From positions 310,001-374,000 of the forward strand of contig NZ_JAOQJS010000004.1 of assembly GCF_025567345.1 (NCBI RefSeq): a stretch of DNA of 64,000 nucleotides. Direction: 5' to 3'. Below, piece by piece: positions 8,171 to 16,704 of this stretch. Position 1 is the first letter of the stretch. Each line of letters begins with the position of its first letter. Source of the stretch: Coprococcus ammoniilyticus. GTDB lineage: Bacteria > Bacillota > Clostridia > Lachnospirales > Lachnospiraceae. Below the pieces are notes generated by a model. That model was not told the origin of the DNA and searched no databases. It worked only from the letters and a program-made list of their open reading frames with translations. The position numbers were made by a program, and so were the translations under genes.

Positions 8171-9097
8171 ATGCCAATTAGAGTTGACGATGATTTACCG
8201 GTAAAGAAAATACTGGAGGATGAGAATATCTTTGTGATGGGTTCAGACAGAGCCATCCGTCAGGATATCCGTCCGCTTGATATATTGATATTGAACCTGA
8301 TGCCTTTAAAGCAGGATGCAGAATTACAGCTTATGAGAAGTCTGTCAAATACGCCGCTTCAAGTGAATATTTCCCTGATCCGTACGATGACATATGAATC
8401 CAAGCATGCACCAAAAGGCCATCTGGAACGGTTCTACACCGATTTTTCCAGCATCAAAGATCGGAAATGGGATGGATTCATTATCACAGGAGCACCGATC
8501 GAGAAGATGGAATTTGAAGATGTAGAATACTGGGATGAATTAAAAGAAATCATGGACTGGTCGGAGAAAAATGTAACCTCCACGATCCATATCTGCTGGG
8601 GCGCACAGGCAGGTCTGTATTATCGGTATGGGGTGCAGAAGCATGAGCTGGATAAGAAATTATCAGGAATCTATATGCATCATACCTTCCACAGAAAGAC
8701 ACCGCTTGTTCGTGGGTTTGATGATATCTTTTATGTACCGCATTCCAGATATACAGGTGTAGACAAAGATGAGATCGTAAAAAATCCGCATCTGGAGATC
8801 GTAGCGGAGTCCGATGAGGCAGGTCCTTATCTGATCATTGGCGATGAAGGAAAGAATATATTCGTAACCGGACATCCGGAATATGATATTCTGACGCTTG
8901 ATAAAGAATATAAGCGTGATCTTGCAAAGGGACTGAATCCGGATATTCCGGTAAATTATTATCCGGACAACGATTCAAGCAAGACACCAATCAAATCCTG
9001 GCGCTGCCATGCTAATACATTATATGCCAATTGGCTGAATTATTACGTATACCAGATAACCCCGTATTTATGGACAGAAAAGCAAGGAAAACCTTGA
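8171..9097 (+). CDS. metAA: Homoserine O-acetyltransferase (MetA-type)
   Basis: The 308-aa MetA-family enzyme activates homoserine in methionine biosynthesis. The catalytic Cys is C142 (HICWGAQAG), with the conserved His/Glu pair in 'VTGHPEYD'. Residue 111, just after 'ITGAPI', is Glu; in this family Glu111 is known to favour acetyl-CoA while Gly favours succinyl-CoA, so acetyltransferase activity is inferred despite the common name 'homoserine O-succinyltransferase'. It starts at ATG 8171 with AAAGGA about 12-16 bases upstream. It is the last recognisable chromosomal gene before the prophage, and no plus-strand terminator is visible after it. Confidence 0.93.
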   Translation: MPIRVDDDLPVKKILEDENIFVMGSDRAIRQDIRPLDILILNLMPLKQDAELQLMRSLSNTPLQVNISLIRTMTYESKHAPKGHLERFYTDFSSIKDRKWDGFIITGAPIEKMEFEDVEYWDELKEIMDWSEKNVTSTIHICWGAQAGLYYRYGVQKHELDKKLSGIYMHHTFHRKTPLVRGFDDIFYVPHSRYTGVDKDEIVKNPHLEIVAESDEAGPYLIIGDEGKNIFVTGHPEYDILTLDKEYKRDLAKGLNPDIPVNYYPDNDSSKTPIKSWRCHANTLYANWLNYYVYQITPYLWTEKQGKP

Positions 9098-9284
9098 AAA
9101 ATCTTGTGTTATCAAATGTTTAAGGCAAAATCGTAAAATCGAGAAAACTGGAATAAGTTGTTATATCTTGATATAAATTGGTATATTTTGATGTATTAAT
9201 GGAGACAAAATGGAGACTCTTCAAAATGCGTGGAGACAAAATAATAAAGAACTAGAGACAAAGAATCTTTGCAAATCGTAAAAA
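9098..9284. other. Presumed chromosome-prophage junction with short direct repeats
   Basis: This AT-rich, gene-free stretch lies between metA and the last phage late gene. It holds four copies of a GGAGAC-type repeat (near 9200, 9211, 9231 and 9253, in the form TGGAGACAAAAT or close). A second direct repeat, GCAAAATCGTAAAA at 9125-9138, recurs as GCAAATCGTAAAA at 9271-9283. Short tandem sites of this kind next to an att core are typical arm-type integrase sites. The att core itself cannot be fixed without the other end. Confidence 0.45.
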
Positions 9285-9318
9285 ATAGGGTATACAGAAA
9301 TTAATCTGCATACCCTAT
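9280..9318 (-). terminator. Terminator at the end of the phage late operon
   Basis: On the minus strand the stem ATAGGGTAT/ATACCCTAT (9285-9293 with 9310-9318) is followed by a T-run at 9280-9285. It begins 5 bases past the stop of the last tail gene and closes the late operon. Confidence 0.88.
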
Positions 9319-9322
9319 AATT

Positions 9323-10042
9323 TTATGCTAACATATTGTCGTCAAGTTCAATGACGCATTTACCATAGCCTGTCTGATCATCACATGCAAGATACTTTTT
9401 AGCATCAATACTGAATACATATCTGTCTGCCTGATTCTTGTTGACCAAACACCGATATAATCCATTGATAACGGTATTTTTCCTCGGAAGTGGTATAATA
9501 GTCATAACAACATAGTCATCCGCATATCCATATGTTTCCTCTCCATACAAATTGTATGTTTCGCCACCATCAATCCAGAATTTGTAATTAGATCCTATAT
9601 ATCCGTATACTCCGATATTTGACTTGTCCTGCAATGTCGCTGTGCTTATCAAAAACGATAACTGTGTTCCTGATGTCATTGTGTCTGAAATAAATACAAA
9701 GAATGTCGCTCCATTTTTCCCGTTTGCATATCTTAGCCTGAAATTCTTTGCACTGTTTCCATTCATATTCTGGTTAACTACCGTTGCTGGTTTGTTTGTT
9801 GATGTCTGTTCTACGCCATTTATGTACTGTCTTATTGTAAAATTACTGCCGGATATAGAACAAATAAATCCATCTTTTGTAGATTCTCCGCTGTACAGAA
9901 TCCACTTGCTGCCGCTTGTAACTGTACTTAACTTACATCTGAGTGCATCAGCAATCTGCTGCATCACTTCATCAGTGATTGTTACAATATAGCTGTTGTC
10001 AACCAAGTTTGACAATATCAACTCCTTATATCCTTTCATCAT
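9323..10042 (-). CDS. Phage tail tip/receptor-binding protein, last late gene (putative)
   Basis: The 239-aa protein has a helical start (ELILSNLVDNSYIVTITDEV) and then a beta-rich, Gly/Ser/Thr-rich body with no recognised enzyme motif. Position is the main evidence: it ends the late operon, directly after a BppU-type baseplate protein whose stop it overlaps by 4 bases. That arrangement suggests it is carried on the baseplate and contacts the host surface. Start ATG has GGAGGGTGA upstream. The function is inferred from context only. Confidence 0.5.
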   Translation of the reverse strand: MMKGYKELILSNLVDNSYIVTITDEVMQQIADALRCKLSTVTSGSKWILYSGESTKDGFICSISGSNFTIRQYINGVEQTSTNKPATVVNQNMNGNSAKNFRLRYANGKNGATFFVFISDTMTSGTQLSFLISTATLQDKSNIGVYGYIGSNYKFWIDGGETYNLYGEETYGYADDYVVMTIIPLPRKNTVINGLYRCLVNKNQADRYVFSIDAKKYLACDDQTGYGKCVIELDDNMLA

Positions 10043-11334
10043 TCACCCTCCTGTTCTATCGTGCATGTTCCATATATATATCTTGCCGTTCCGTTACTTA
10101 CAATAGTCGTATCAGCTTTTCCATATACGCCATATCCGACTGTCTGAATCTGCTTGATCTTCTCTGTTATCGTTTCAAATTCATCACTGACAGATTTTTT
10201 TAACGTCTCAATATCGGTATTACATTTTTCAACTTGTTGAGATAAATCACCTACATCTACAGCACCATGTTCTTCATAATAATCCTTATCATAATAGGTA
10301 ATCATAGGCAATCCACTTGCTTTACATCTAACCATACATGTTCCACCTTTCCCAAAAGTAGGAAAGATATCATTTATTTCATCTTTATAATAATTAAAAT
10401 AAATATATTTAGCATTGTAAGGAATGCAATATGTCATTGTTACAATGTTTCCTTTTACTGCATGTTCATTATGTTCTACATGAATAATTTTATCTTCATC
10501 ACCCATTACAACAAATGGATATTCGAGATCAGATTTCAGTTCGACAGCTCCTATATCAGCATTTAATACAACGCAACTGATAGAATCATCATAATTATTA
10601 TCTGTATTTAAAACTTTTTCACCTGTGGCATAATTGAAACCATCGCAAGTTCTTGTACTCAACAATCCTTGCTTTGCGATACCGTCCTTATAAAAGTCTT
10701 TTACAATGAGATTAATTGGGTAGACAGCATTATCCAAGAAATATTGATATATTTTTTCATATATAACTTTATTCTTTACAGGATTTTCGGATTCGGATGA
10801 TAATTCATCATCTATATTACCAAAACCACCGTCCTTGATACATTTAACAATCTGATTACTTGACCATGTTGTCTTTTCGGAGATGTTATCATCGGCAATT
10901 TCAGGTATATGAGTTACCTTTTCTAATGCATCAACTAATGCATTAAACTCATTTGAACTTTTAATATCTCCGTCCTGAATAACTTTTTTAGCAACTATCA
11001 TTTTACCTGTCACGGTAGAGATAGCAGTACCTTGCTCAGTTAATAAGATGTCATATTCAATTTCACCAGGCTTAACCGTTGCATTTTTACCGAAAGAAAA
11101 GACAAGAAGATTATTCCTCTTGTCTTTATCTAAATTCGATATAATAACGGTCTTATCTGGCTTTTTAATATTGATAACAGCATCTAGTTTTGATATATCT
11201 ACTGGTTTTCCAGCATTTACGATTTTAAACTTGACAATACGATTGATGTCACCTTGCTTGGCATATATAGTGCCAACAGCGGCATGATTCATAACGTCAA
11301 GTATTATATATTGTGTTTCATTTATTTTAGCCAT
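10039..11334 (-). CDS. Baseplate upper protein (BppU-like N-terminus)
   Basis: The 431-aa protein begins with an Ig-like beta domain of about 130 residues (TIYAKQGDINRIVKFKIVNA...VITGKM-like strands, VAKKVIQDGDIKSSNEFNALVDAL) that matches the BppU/YodN N-terminal domain joining receptor-binding proteins to the tail tip. A variable central part follows (residues about 200-360), then a short coiled coil (LSQQVEKCNTDIETLKK). SD is AAGGAGG. It lies between the Dit-like gene and the putative receptor-binding protein. Confidence is good for the N-terminal domain and lower for the rest. Confidence 0.7.
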   Translation of the reverse strand: MAKINETQYIILDVMNHAAVGTIYAKQGDINRIVKFKIVNAGKPVDISKLDAVINIKKPDKTVIISNLDKDKRNNLLVFSFGKNATVKPGEIEYDILLTEQGTAISTVTGKMIVAKKVIQDGDIKSSNEFNALVDALEKVTHIPEIADDNISEKTTWSSNQIVKCIKDGGFGNIDDELSSESENPVKNKVIYEKIYQYFLDNAVYPINLIVKDFYKDGIAKQGLLSTRTCDGFNYATGEKVLNTDNNYDDSISCVVLNADIGAVELKSDLEYPFVVMGDEDKIIHVEHNEHAVKGNIVTMTYCIPYNAKYIYFNYYKDEINDIFPTFGKGGTCMVRCKASGLPMITYYDKDYYEEHGAVDVGDLSQQVEKCNTDIETLKKSVSDEFETITEKIKQIQTVGYGVYGKADTTIVSNGTARYIYGTCTIEQEGE

Positions 11335-11343
11335 TTCGTCCTC

Positions 11344-12189
11344 CTAACCCTTATATCCATATGCGATCATAGCAATAGGGGTATATGTAATTTTAATTGT
11401 ACACGGGCGATTAACCACAATTCGATTTTTAACGGTTTCGTCTACATCTTGATATGTATTGATTAATCTAGGTAATAAGAAATTACAGTCCTTTCCTAAT
11501 TGCCTACCAGTTATGCTACTTGTCACAAGTTGAGATGCCCCATTAATAGTAATAATCTCATCCACACTACAATTATCAATCTTAAATTGTCTGTCAAGAA
11601 TTAATAATTTGTTCTCTTGGTCTACATAATAACTAGAAATAGTTAAGTCGCCAGCTTCTTTACATGTAATAATATAATCAGCGTTTATATAACCATATTT
11701 ATCGCTACTGATTTCAAATTCTGTTTCTCGAATATTCGCTGATAAATCACAATTAATAAGCAAATCATCTTGTAAAGCATATGGTGTATTGGCTGTAAAA
11801 GTCAAATTAAAACCAATGATTTGATCATTTATCATCACTTGTTTTGCAGAAAAATTACCAATCCAGTAGATATTCTCATAACCAGAACAATTGATTCTGA
11901 ATTTCTTGTTTTTTAGAGAAAGCCACTTTTGAATTTTTCTCGCTTGTGCAACAGTCAGATAATCTATATCTGAATTACACATGTTTACACATATAGAGAG
12001 TGGAAGAGTAAATGGCTCATCATATGTCGTAGAATATAAATTGAACCAATCCGATCCAGATGATTTTTCTTGATTTAGTTTTAATTCCACACCGACTTCC
12101 ACCATACCCGATCCACTATCAAAATTACAACATATACAGTTAAAATCTGCCAATGTTTTATCAGCAAAGGTAAAATCATTTACTTTCAC
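11344..12189 (-). CDS. Distal tail (Dit)-like protein
   Basis: This 281-aa beta-rich protein opens with 'VNDFTFADKTLADFNCICCNF' and contains 'PFTLPLSICVN' and 'ARKIQKWLSLK', which resemble phage Dit/tail-component proteins (TIGR01633-like) that form the hub under the tail tube. I chose a GTG start at 12189, with AAAGGAGGTGAAAAT just before it, over the longer ORF. Dit normally lies between tape measure and Tal, but here it is about 6 kb after Tal. It could therefore be a second, accessory Dit-like hub. Confidence 0.6.
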   Translation of the reverse strand: MKVNDFTFADKTLADFNCICCNFDSGSGMVEVGVELKLNQEKSSGSDWFNLYSTTYDEPFTLPLSICVNMCNSDIDYLTVAQARKIQKWLSLKNKKFRINCSGYENIYWIGNFSAKQVMINDQIIGFNLTFTANTPYALQDDLLINCDLSANIRETEFEISSDKYGYINADYIITCKEAGDLTISSYYVDQENKLLILDRQFKIDNCSVDEIITINGASQLVTSSITGRQLGKDCNFLLPRLINTYQDVDETVKNRIVVNRPCTIKITYTPIAMIAYGYKG

Positions 12190-12202
12190 ATTTTCACCTC
12201 CT

Positions 12203-14533
12203 TTATAACATAGCAATCCATGCTACACTTGTACTATTAGCATCGGTTCGATTCAAATATATATCAAATCCTTTAGTTGTAACATTTGATACCGACACAC
12301 ATTTTACATATGTTCCAGGTTGTGCGGAGATAGGGGTAACAACAACAGTTGGCACTGCACTAAATGCGCTACTAAAGGTAACGGATGTTTTTGTTGGAGT
12401 ATTTGCAGTTGCTTTACAAACAACAGTTCCTTTTTTGCAAAATCCAGAACTAGATCTAGCAAATAATTTTCCTTGTAATGTGACACCAAAATAAGGATTT
12501 CCAGAACTCCCTGTTTGTTCCATAATTAATCCATAATTAGTCGTAGAATTATTAACATTAATTGTTATTCCCATATTAGTAATTAATGTAGATGCACGTC
12601 CTCGTGTATCATCATCTACACCTACATTTACTTCTGTACCAAACACATGCCCATCTTTGCTTACTCTAAATGGGCAATCAGAATAATTAGTGTGAGAAGT
12701 TCCTCCTGTTGCAAATGTCCATGTTGTGTTTGCAGTTGGAATTTGCATTACTGAAACCTTTTCGCCACTATTAGTAGGATCTCCACTATATATTTTACCA
12801 TCTGTTATAGTCCAACCTGCCAGACTTGCCCATGAAGCTCTCATTTTACCATCTTTACTTACTCTAAAAGGACAATCACTATAATTACTATGAGATGTGC
12901 CACCAACCGCAAATGTCCATAAATTATTCTTTTGTGGCATCTGCATAACTGCCACAGGATTATCTGCTGATCCATCACCAGCATATAACTTACCATTCTC
13001 AATGTTCCAACCACCGACCGAACCTTTAATAGAATAGATACTGCCATCATATCCAACATGAAATGGTGCATTATTGCTATCATTACTGCCAGCCCAAAAA
13101 GCTTGGTTTTCACCCATTCCTGTACATGTATCGTCACTTCCTGTTATGAGATATGTATCTGTAATATTAAATCTACCAATCGTACCTTTCAAAGCATTTA
13201 TCGTACCACTTATATTTGCATTACTCGCATATAAATCGCCACTTGTAGTAACGCCAAATTTCGAACCAGCGGTGAAACACCAACCAGAAATAGCGGATGA
13301 ACCACCAATCGCTTTATTCTCTGTAGTTCCTATTGACATTAATACTGATTTATCTGTACCCCAAGTTCCATTACTGAGATTGTTTGCACCAATTTTGAAT
13401 CCACCAAGTTGTCCAGAATTACTTATAATAGTACCGTTCAGATATACATTATCCGCATATAAGCCATAACCGACACAATCATAAGTGCCACATTTTAATC
13501 CGTCAAGATACCCTAATCTTACACTCGGAATAGTATACACAGTGTCAGGATCAGAGCTTGATTTACTGCCCCAAATATCTACATAAGGTGCAGAATTTGC
13601 ACTACCTGTGGCAGACATTCTAATACCGACAGGTGAATATACATTCTCAGTAGTTGAGCCAATTTTTTTACCATATCTCTGATAGAGCATTACACTAATA
13701 TCACTATACGATGCGCCTTTTTTAGCCGTAGAAAAATGATCGGCTATTGAAGATTCGACAGTAAGTGTTAATGACATAGTATTAGCAGTTGTATTCAATT
13801 TAGCAGCCATAACACCGCTACATCTAATATTTAATCCATCAATTTTACCTTGAAATTTAATTTTAGAATTTTGTGCCCAACGAACCCCTTGAATAGAATC
13901 AGAAGTAATTGCTGTTTTATCTAAGATAGAAACAGTAATAGTTGTAGCACTTGCTTTAGATACATTAACTGTTGCACCTGATTGAATATATATTATAGGA
14001 GCAACACAGAATTCACCACCTAAGTCTTGAATAGTATTTAATTCATACTTAAATGCTTTCAGAGTATCATTGATTGTTACATTGGTTGCTGTAATATTAT
14101 TAGCGGCGAGAGAGTTGTTAATTGTGACTGGGACACCAAATTGAGCATAAGATGTGTTGAATAAAACTCTGCTACCAGAATCTCCTACTTGAAAAGTCCC
14201 GTCTGTTCGTACCGTACTTTTGCCAAAATATACTCCACTACCAAAAGCAATTTGGTCGTTTATTCCTAGCCAACTATATCCGTTATCTCTGATAGCTATT
14301 TTATTATTGAGAGACAATTTTCCGTTAGTAGATGAATTACCAACATTCAATGTACCAGTAGTGGTAGCATTACCATTAACAGTTAATCCGCTTGTTGTTA
14401 TACTTGTTGACGTAAAATTCGTGGCACTCAATGTCTTAACCGTCAATGAATTTCCAACGATTATGTCCTCACAAAAAAGCTTGCCAAGCAGTCTACTTGA
14501 CCCTGTGACAAGCAAATTTCCTAATTGTGCCAA
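12203..14533 (-). CDS. Large tail fibre/structural protein with repeated modules
   Basis: The 776-aa Gly/Ser/Thr/Asn-rich protein has N-terminal beta repeats (residues 20-150, 'TVNGNATTTGTLNVGNSS' style) typical of elongated fibres. In the middle there is a module of about 60 residues present twice, each with 'FxxGGTSHxNYSDCPFRVSKDG' preceded by a '...VMQxPxxNxxWTF' strand. The C-terminus is beta-rich. Start is TTG at 14533 with AAAGGGGTGA upstream. It probably forms a trimeric fibre; the ligand is unknown. Confidence 0.65.
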   Translation of the reverse strand: MAQLGNLLVTGSSRLLGKLFCEDIIVGNSLTVKTLSATNFTSTSITTSGLTVNGNATTTGTLNVGNSSTNGKLSLNNKIAIRDNGYSWLGINDQIAFGSGVYFGKSTVRTDGTFQVGDSGSRVLFNTSYAQFGVPVTINNSLAANNITATNVTINDTLKAFKYELNTIQDLGGEFCVAPIIYIQSGATVNVSKASATTITVSILDKTAITSDSIQGVRWAQNSKIKFQGKIDGLNIRCSGVMAAKLNTTANTMSLTLTVESSIADHFSTAKKGASYSDISVMLYQRYGKKIGSTTENVYSPVGIRMSATGSANSAPYVDIWGSKSSSDPDTVYTIPSVRLGYLDGLKCGTYDCVGYGLYADNVYLNGTIISNSGQLGGFKIGANNLSNGTWGTDKSVLMSIGTTENKAIGGSSAISGWCFTAGSKFGVTTSGDLYASNANISGTINALKGTIGRFNITDTYLITGSDDTCTGMGENQAFWAGSNDSNNAPFHVGYDGSIYSIKGSVGGWNIENGKLYAGDGSADNPVAVMQMPQKNNLWTFAVGGTSHSNYSDCPFRVSKDGKMRASWASLAGWTITDGKIYSGDPTNSGEKVSVMQIPTANTTWTFATGGTSHTNYSDCPFRVSKDGHVFGTEVNVGVDDDTRGRASTLITNMGITINVNNSTTNYGLIMEQTGSSGNPYFGVTLQGKLFARSSSGFCKKGTVVCKATANTPTKTSVTFSSAFSAVPTVVVTPISAQPGTYVKCVSVSNVTTKGFDIYLNRTDANSTSVAWIAML

Positions 14534-14563
14534 GTAAAATCACCCCTTTCTAAAGAGAGCAAT

Positions 14564-15082
14564 TTACTTGCCCTCCACAACTGTATTTTCTTTAATTTCT
14601 TCGTCTTGCTGAATCTTATCCATAAAGGACAACATATCAATATCACGGATATTTAATCTGCAATCATCAGGAAGAGTATCATATACTGCATCCATATCGA
14701 ATACAGAAAGCGTCACTTCAGTTCTATCATTCAATACTTCATCAAATTTCTTTTGACATTCAGCCGCTTCAGTCTGGTATTCCTCTGCAAATTCTTTCTT
14801 AATTTCAATCTGCTTTGCTCCATTTACTTCAACTTCTTCAGTTTTGCCAGCTTCGATGTATTTATTCCATAACGCCTGTACTAATTCGTTTCTTATTTCT
14901 ATTAAACTTTGAGCAGTCTTATTTACTTCCTGCATATTTGTACGAAGTGCCAACTGTATTCTGAATGGCAGAACATTAAACTTTTCCTTGTCTTCCTGTC
15001 TACTCTGTGCATACCATTCTGCAATATTTACCAGTTCAATGTTATAAAATCCCTTTGTTGCAATCTTCTTATTAAATGACAT
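14564..15082 (-). CDS. Phage protein of unknown function (DUF1617-like)
   Basis: A 172-aa acidic, helical protein without signal or TM segments. The pattern of long amphipathic helices (VLPFRIQLALRTNMQEVNKTAQSLIEIRNELV) is seen in small late-operon proteins of Firmicute siphophages assigned to DUF1617. It sits between a membrane protein and the fibre gene. SD AAAGGAGAA. No function can be assigned. Confidence 0.5.
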   Translation of the reverse strand: MSFNKKIATKGFYNIELVNIAEWYAQSRQEDKEKFNVLPFRIQLALRTNMQEVNKTAQSLIEIRNELVQALWNKYIEAGKTEEVEVNGAKQIEIKKEFAEEYQTEAAECQKKFDEVLNDRTEVTLSVFDMDAVYDTLPDDCRLNIRDIDMLSFMDKIQQDEEIKENTVVEGK

Positions 15083-15135
15083 AATAAATTCTCCTTTTTC
15101 TCAACTAAAATTAGGGCATATAACAGCCCATTAAC

Positions 15136-15600
15136 TTATTCTCCATACGGTCTGAATATATGTCCGAACACGACATAGTAAGGTTTATTCTCAGCATGAA
15201 GCACCTTATATTCAAACCAGTCCAATATAAAAATTGATATACATACAATCACAAACCAAGTACAACAGAAGAAGATGTTAAGTTGATTCTGTGCAAATGT
15301 TCCCCAAAGTCCCCTATAGTCCCATATGGTAAAATCTTGATTGAATGTAATACCAAATAAATATTCCAACATGATAGAAGTCAAACCACCAAATAATACT
15401 TGCCATGCTAAATCCATATCATATGTGAACATATTGTTATACTGTGAAATGATAATTCCCACAATAAAAGAGAGTATGAACATCGTCCAATGTGTCCAAC
15501 CTCGCCATAAAATTTCTAAACCACAATATATAAAACCAGATACTATGCCAATGCTAGTTAGCTGTAGTATCTTTTGTAGTAGTTTCTGTATTTTCGCCAT
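15136..15600 (-). CDS. Small polytopic membrane protein (CmpB/YwcE-like permease fold)
   Basis: The 154-aa protein has about four hydrophobic helices ('IGIVSGFIYCGLEIL', 'MFILSFIVGIIISQY', 'VLFGGLTSIMLEYLFGI', 'FFCCTWFVIVCISIFILDW'). The motif style 'WDYRGLWGTF' resembles the putative ABC-transporter-type permeases common in Clostridia (PF06541). I use the internal ATG at 15600 because AAAGTGGTG precedes it; it overlaps the previous gene by 47 bases in another frame. In a late operon it could be holin-like, but the true holin appears to be at 46.2 kb. Confidence 0.5.
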   Translation of the reverse strand: MAKIQKLLQKILQLTSIGIVSGFIYCGLEILWRGWTHWTMFILSFIVGIIISQYNNMFTYDMDLAWQVLFGGLTSIMLEYLFGITFNQDFTIWDYRGLWGTFAQNQLNIFFCCTWFVIVCISIFILDWFEYKVLHAENKPYYVVFGHIFRPYGE

Positions 15601-16474
15601 CTGAATCACCACTTTCTGATGTAGAGGTATCCGTGTCAGGTGTATTATCTGAGTCATCTGTAGTTCCTGAACCGCCCATAAACCCAGCAATAAGTCCCTG
15701 TATAATCTCAAGAGTATTAGCTATAATCTCGTTATACTGTGCCTGATATGATTCATTAAGAGGTGTGTCATATGTATAAGACATAATTGTATTTCTGTCT
15801 GTCTCTCCGTCTAACTGTACACGAAGCAGATTACATTTAGTAGTTTCCTGAGTAATCTTTAACTGCATCTGAAGATAGAGTGATATAATTACTTTAGCAG
15901 GAAACATACGACATTCGTTACCATTTGAGTGATACGGCAAATATGCAACTGCTGGATTCTGCATTGCAGTCAAACAGAGAGAAGAGATATTGTTCTGATC
16001 ATGTTGTTCAAGGCTGAATGTCTCTGTGCCCTTATCTGTTTCTATTTGTACACCCTTTGATATTTCTGCTGTGCAGGTACTATTGAGTACACCTTTCTTG
16101 TATGTCTTAATTTCCTCGTCAGACATTGTATTAAAATCTATAACAGGATTTACAATATCCTGTAAACTCTGAACTTGTTCAGCGAGATTATTCTTTGTTA
16201 GTCTAACCGCCAAGCAATCTACAAATTGGTTCACATCTTCATTATACTGTGCACCACAGTCTGTAATGTCAGAGTATGTATCGTATATTTCGTATAAGCC
16301 AACAGATATATCATTCTGGAATACCTGTATAGCTGTTATTTTCTTGAAATTCTCCTTCACTCCATGTAAGTAATCTGTCTGCAAATATAGCACAGGATCA
16401 TTCGCAAAATCCTGTGCAGAGAACTTCACAAGAGTATAGGTTTCTTGATTATTAACTAGAACGTAACTTCGCAT
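15554..16474 (-). CDS. Phage baseplate/tail protein, Asp/Thr-rich C-terminus
   Basis: The 306-aa protein has an N-terminal alpha/beta region of about 120 residues. A central part (TFNTMSDEEIK... style, residues about 115-240) resembles DUF4376-type phage tail domains. The last 40 residues are low-complexity Asp/Ser/Thr/Glu. SD AAAGGAG before ATG 16474. Its 3' end overlaps the membrane protein gene. Likely structural; exact role unknown. Confidence 0.5.
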   Translation of the reverse strand: MRSYVLVNNQETYTLVKFSAQDFANDPVLYLQTDYLHGVKENFKKITAIQVFQNDISVGLYEIYDTYSDITDCGAQYNEDVNQFVDCLAVRLTKNNLAEQVQSLQDIVNPVIDFNTMSDEEIKTYKKGVLNSTCTAEISKGVQIETDKGTETFSLEQHDQNNISSLCLTAMQNPAVAYLPYHSNGNECRMFPAKVIISLYLQMQLKITQETTKCNLLRVQLDGETDRNTIMSYTYDTPLNESYQAQYNEIIANTLEIIQGLIAGFMGGSGTTDDSDNTPDTDTSTSESGDSDGENTETTTKDTTAN

Positions 16475-16491
16475 TTAACGCTCCTTTCTAC

Positions 16492-16521
16492 ATAATAAAA
16501 GAGCCTACCGAAGTAGACTCT
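16492..16521 (-). terminator. Intrinsic terminator inside the late operon
   Basis: Minus-strand stem AGAGtCTAC, TTCG loop, GTAGgCTCT (16500-16521) followed by TTTTATTAT. It separates the 53-aa ORF from the gene at 16474. Confidence 0.8.
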
Positions 16522-16542
16522 ATGTGTGTTAATTTATTCTTT

Positions 16543-16704
16543 TTAAATTTCCCATATTTCGTTACAAACGACAAAATCATTCGCAATTCTGATTTTAATG
16601 TTGTCGTTAATTGCGTATTTTAATAAATTCTCATCTTCAACAACCGCATCTGTTTCATATATTTCAGTAGTAATTAGATTCCCTTGCTTTGTTATATTAC
16701 TCAT
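16543..16704 (-). CDS. Small phage protein, 53 aa
   Basis: A short ORF begins MSNITKQGNLITTEIYETDA and ends FVVCNEIWEI. It has an SD (GAGGTGA), and its ATG overlaps the stop of the lectin-like gene (ATGA), which supports translational coupling. It has alternating hydrophobic/charged residues suggestive of a small beta fold. Unrecognised. Confidence 0.6.
   Translation of the reverse strand: MSNITKQGNLITTEIYETDAVVEDENLLKYAINDNIKIRIANDFVVCNEIWEI

Noticed and set aside
15601..15711. N-terminal extension of the membrane protein ORF
   Set aside because: It overlaps the previous gene in another frame and lacks an SD; the ATG at 15600 has one.
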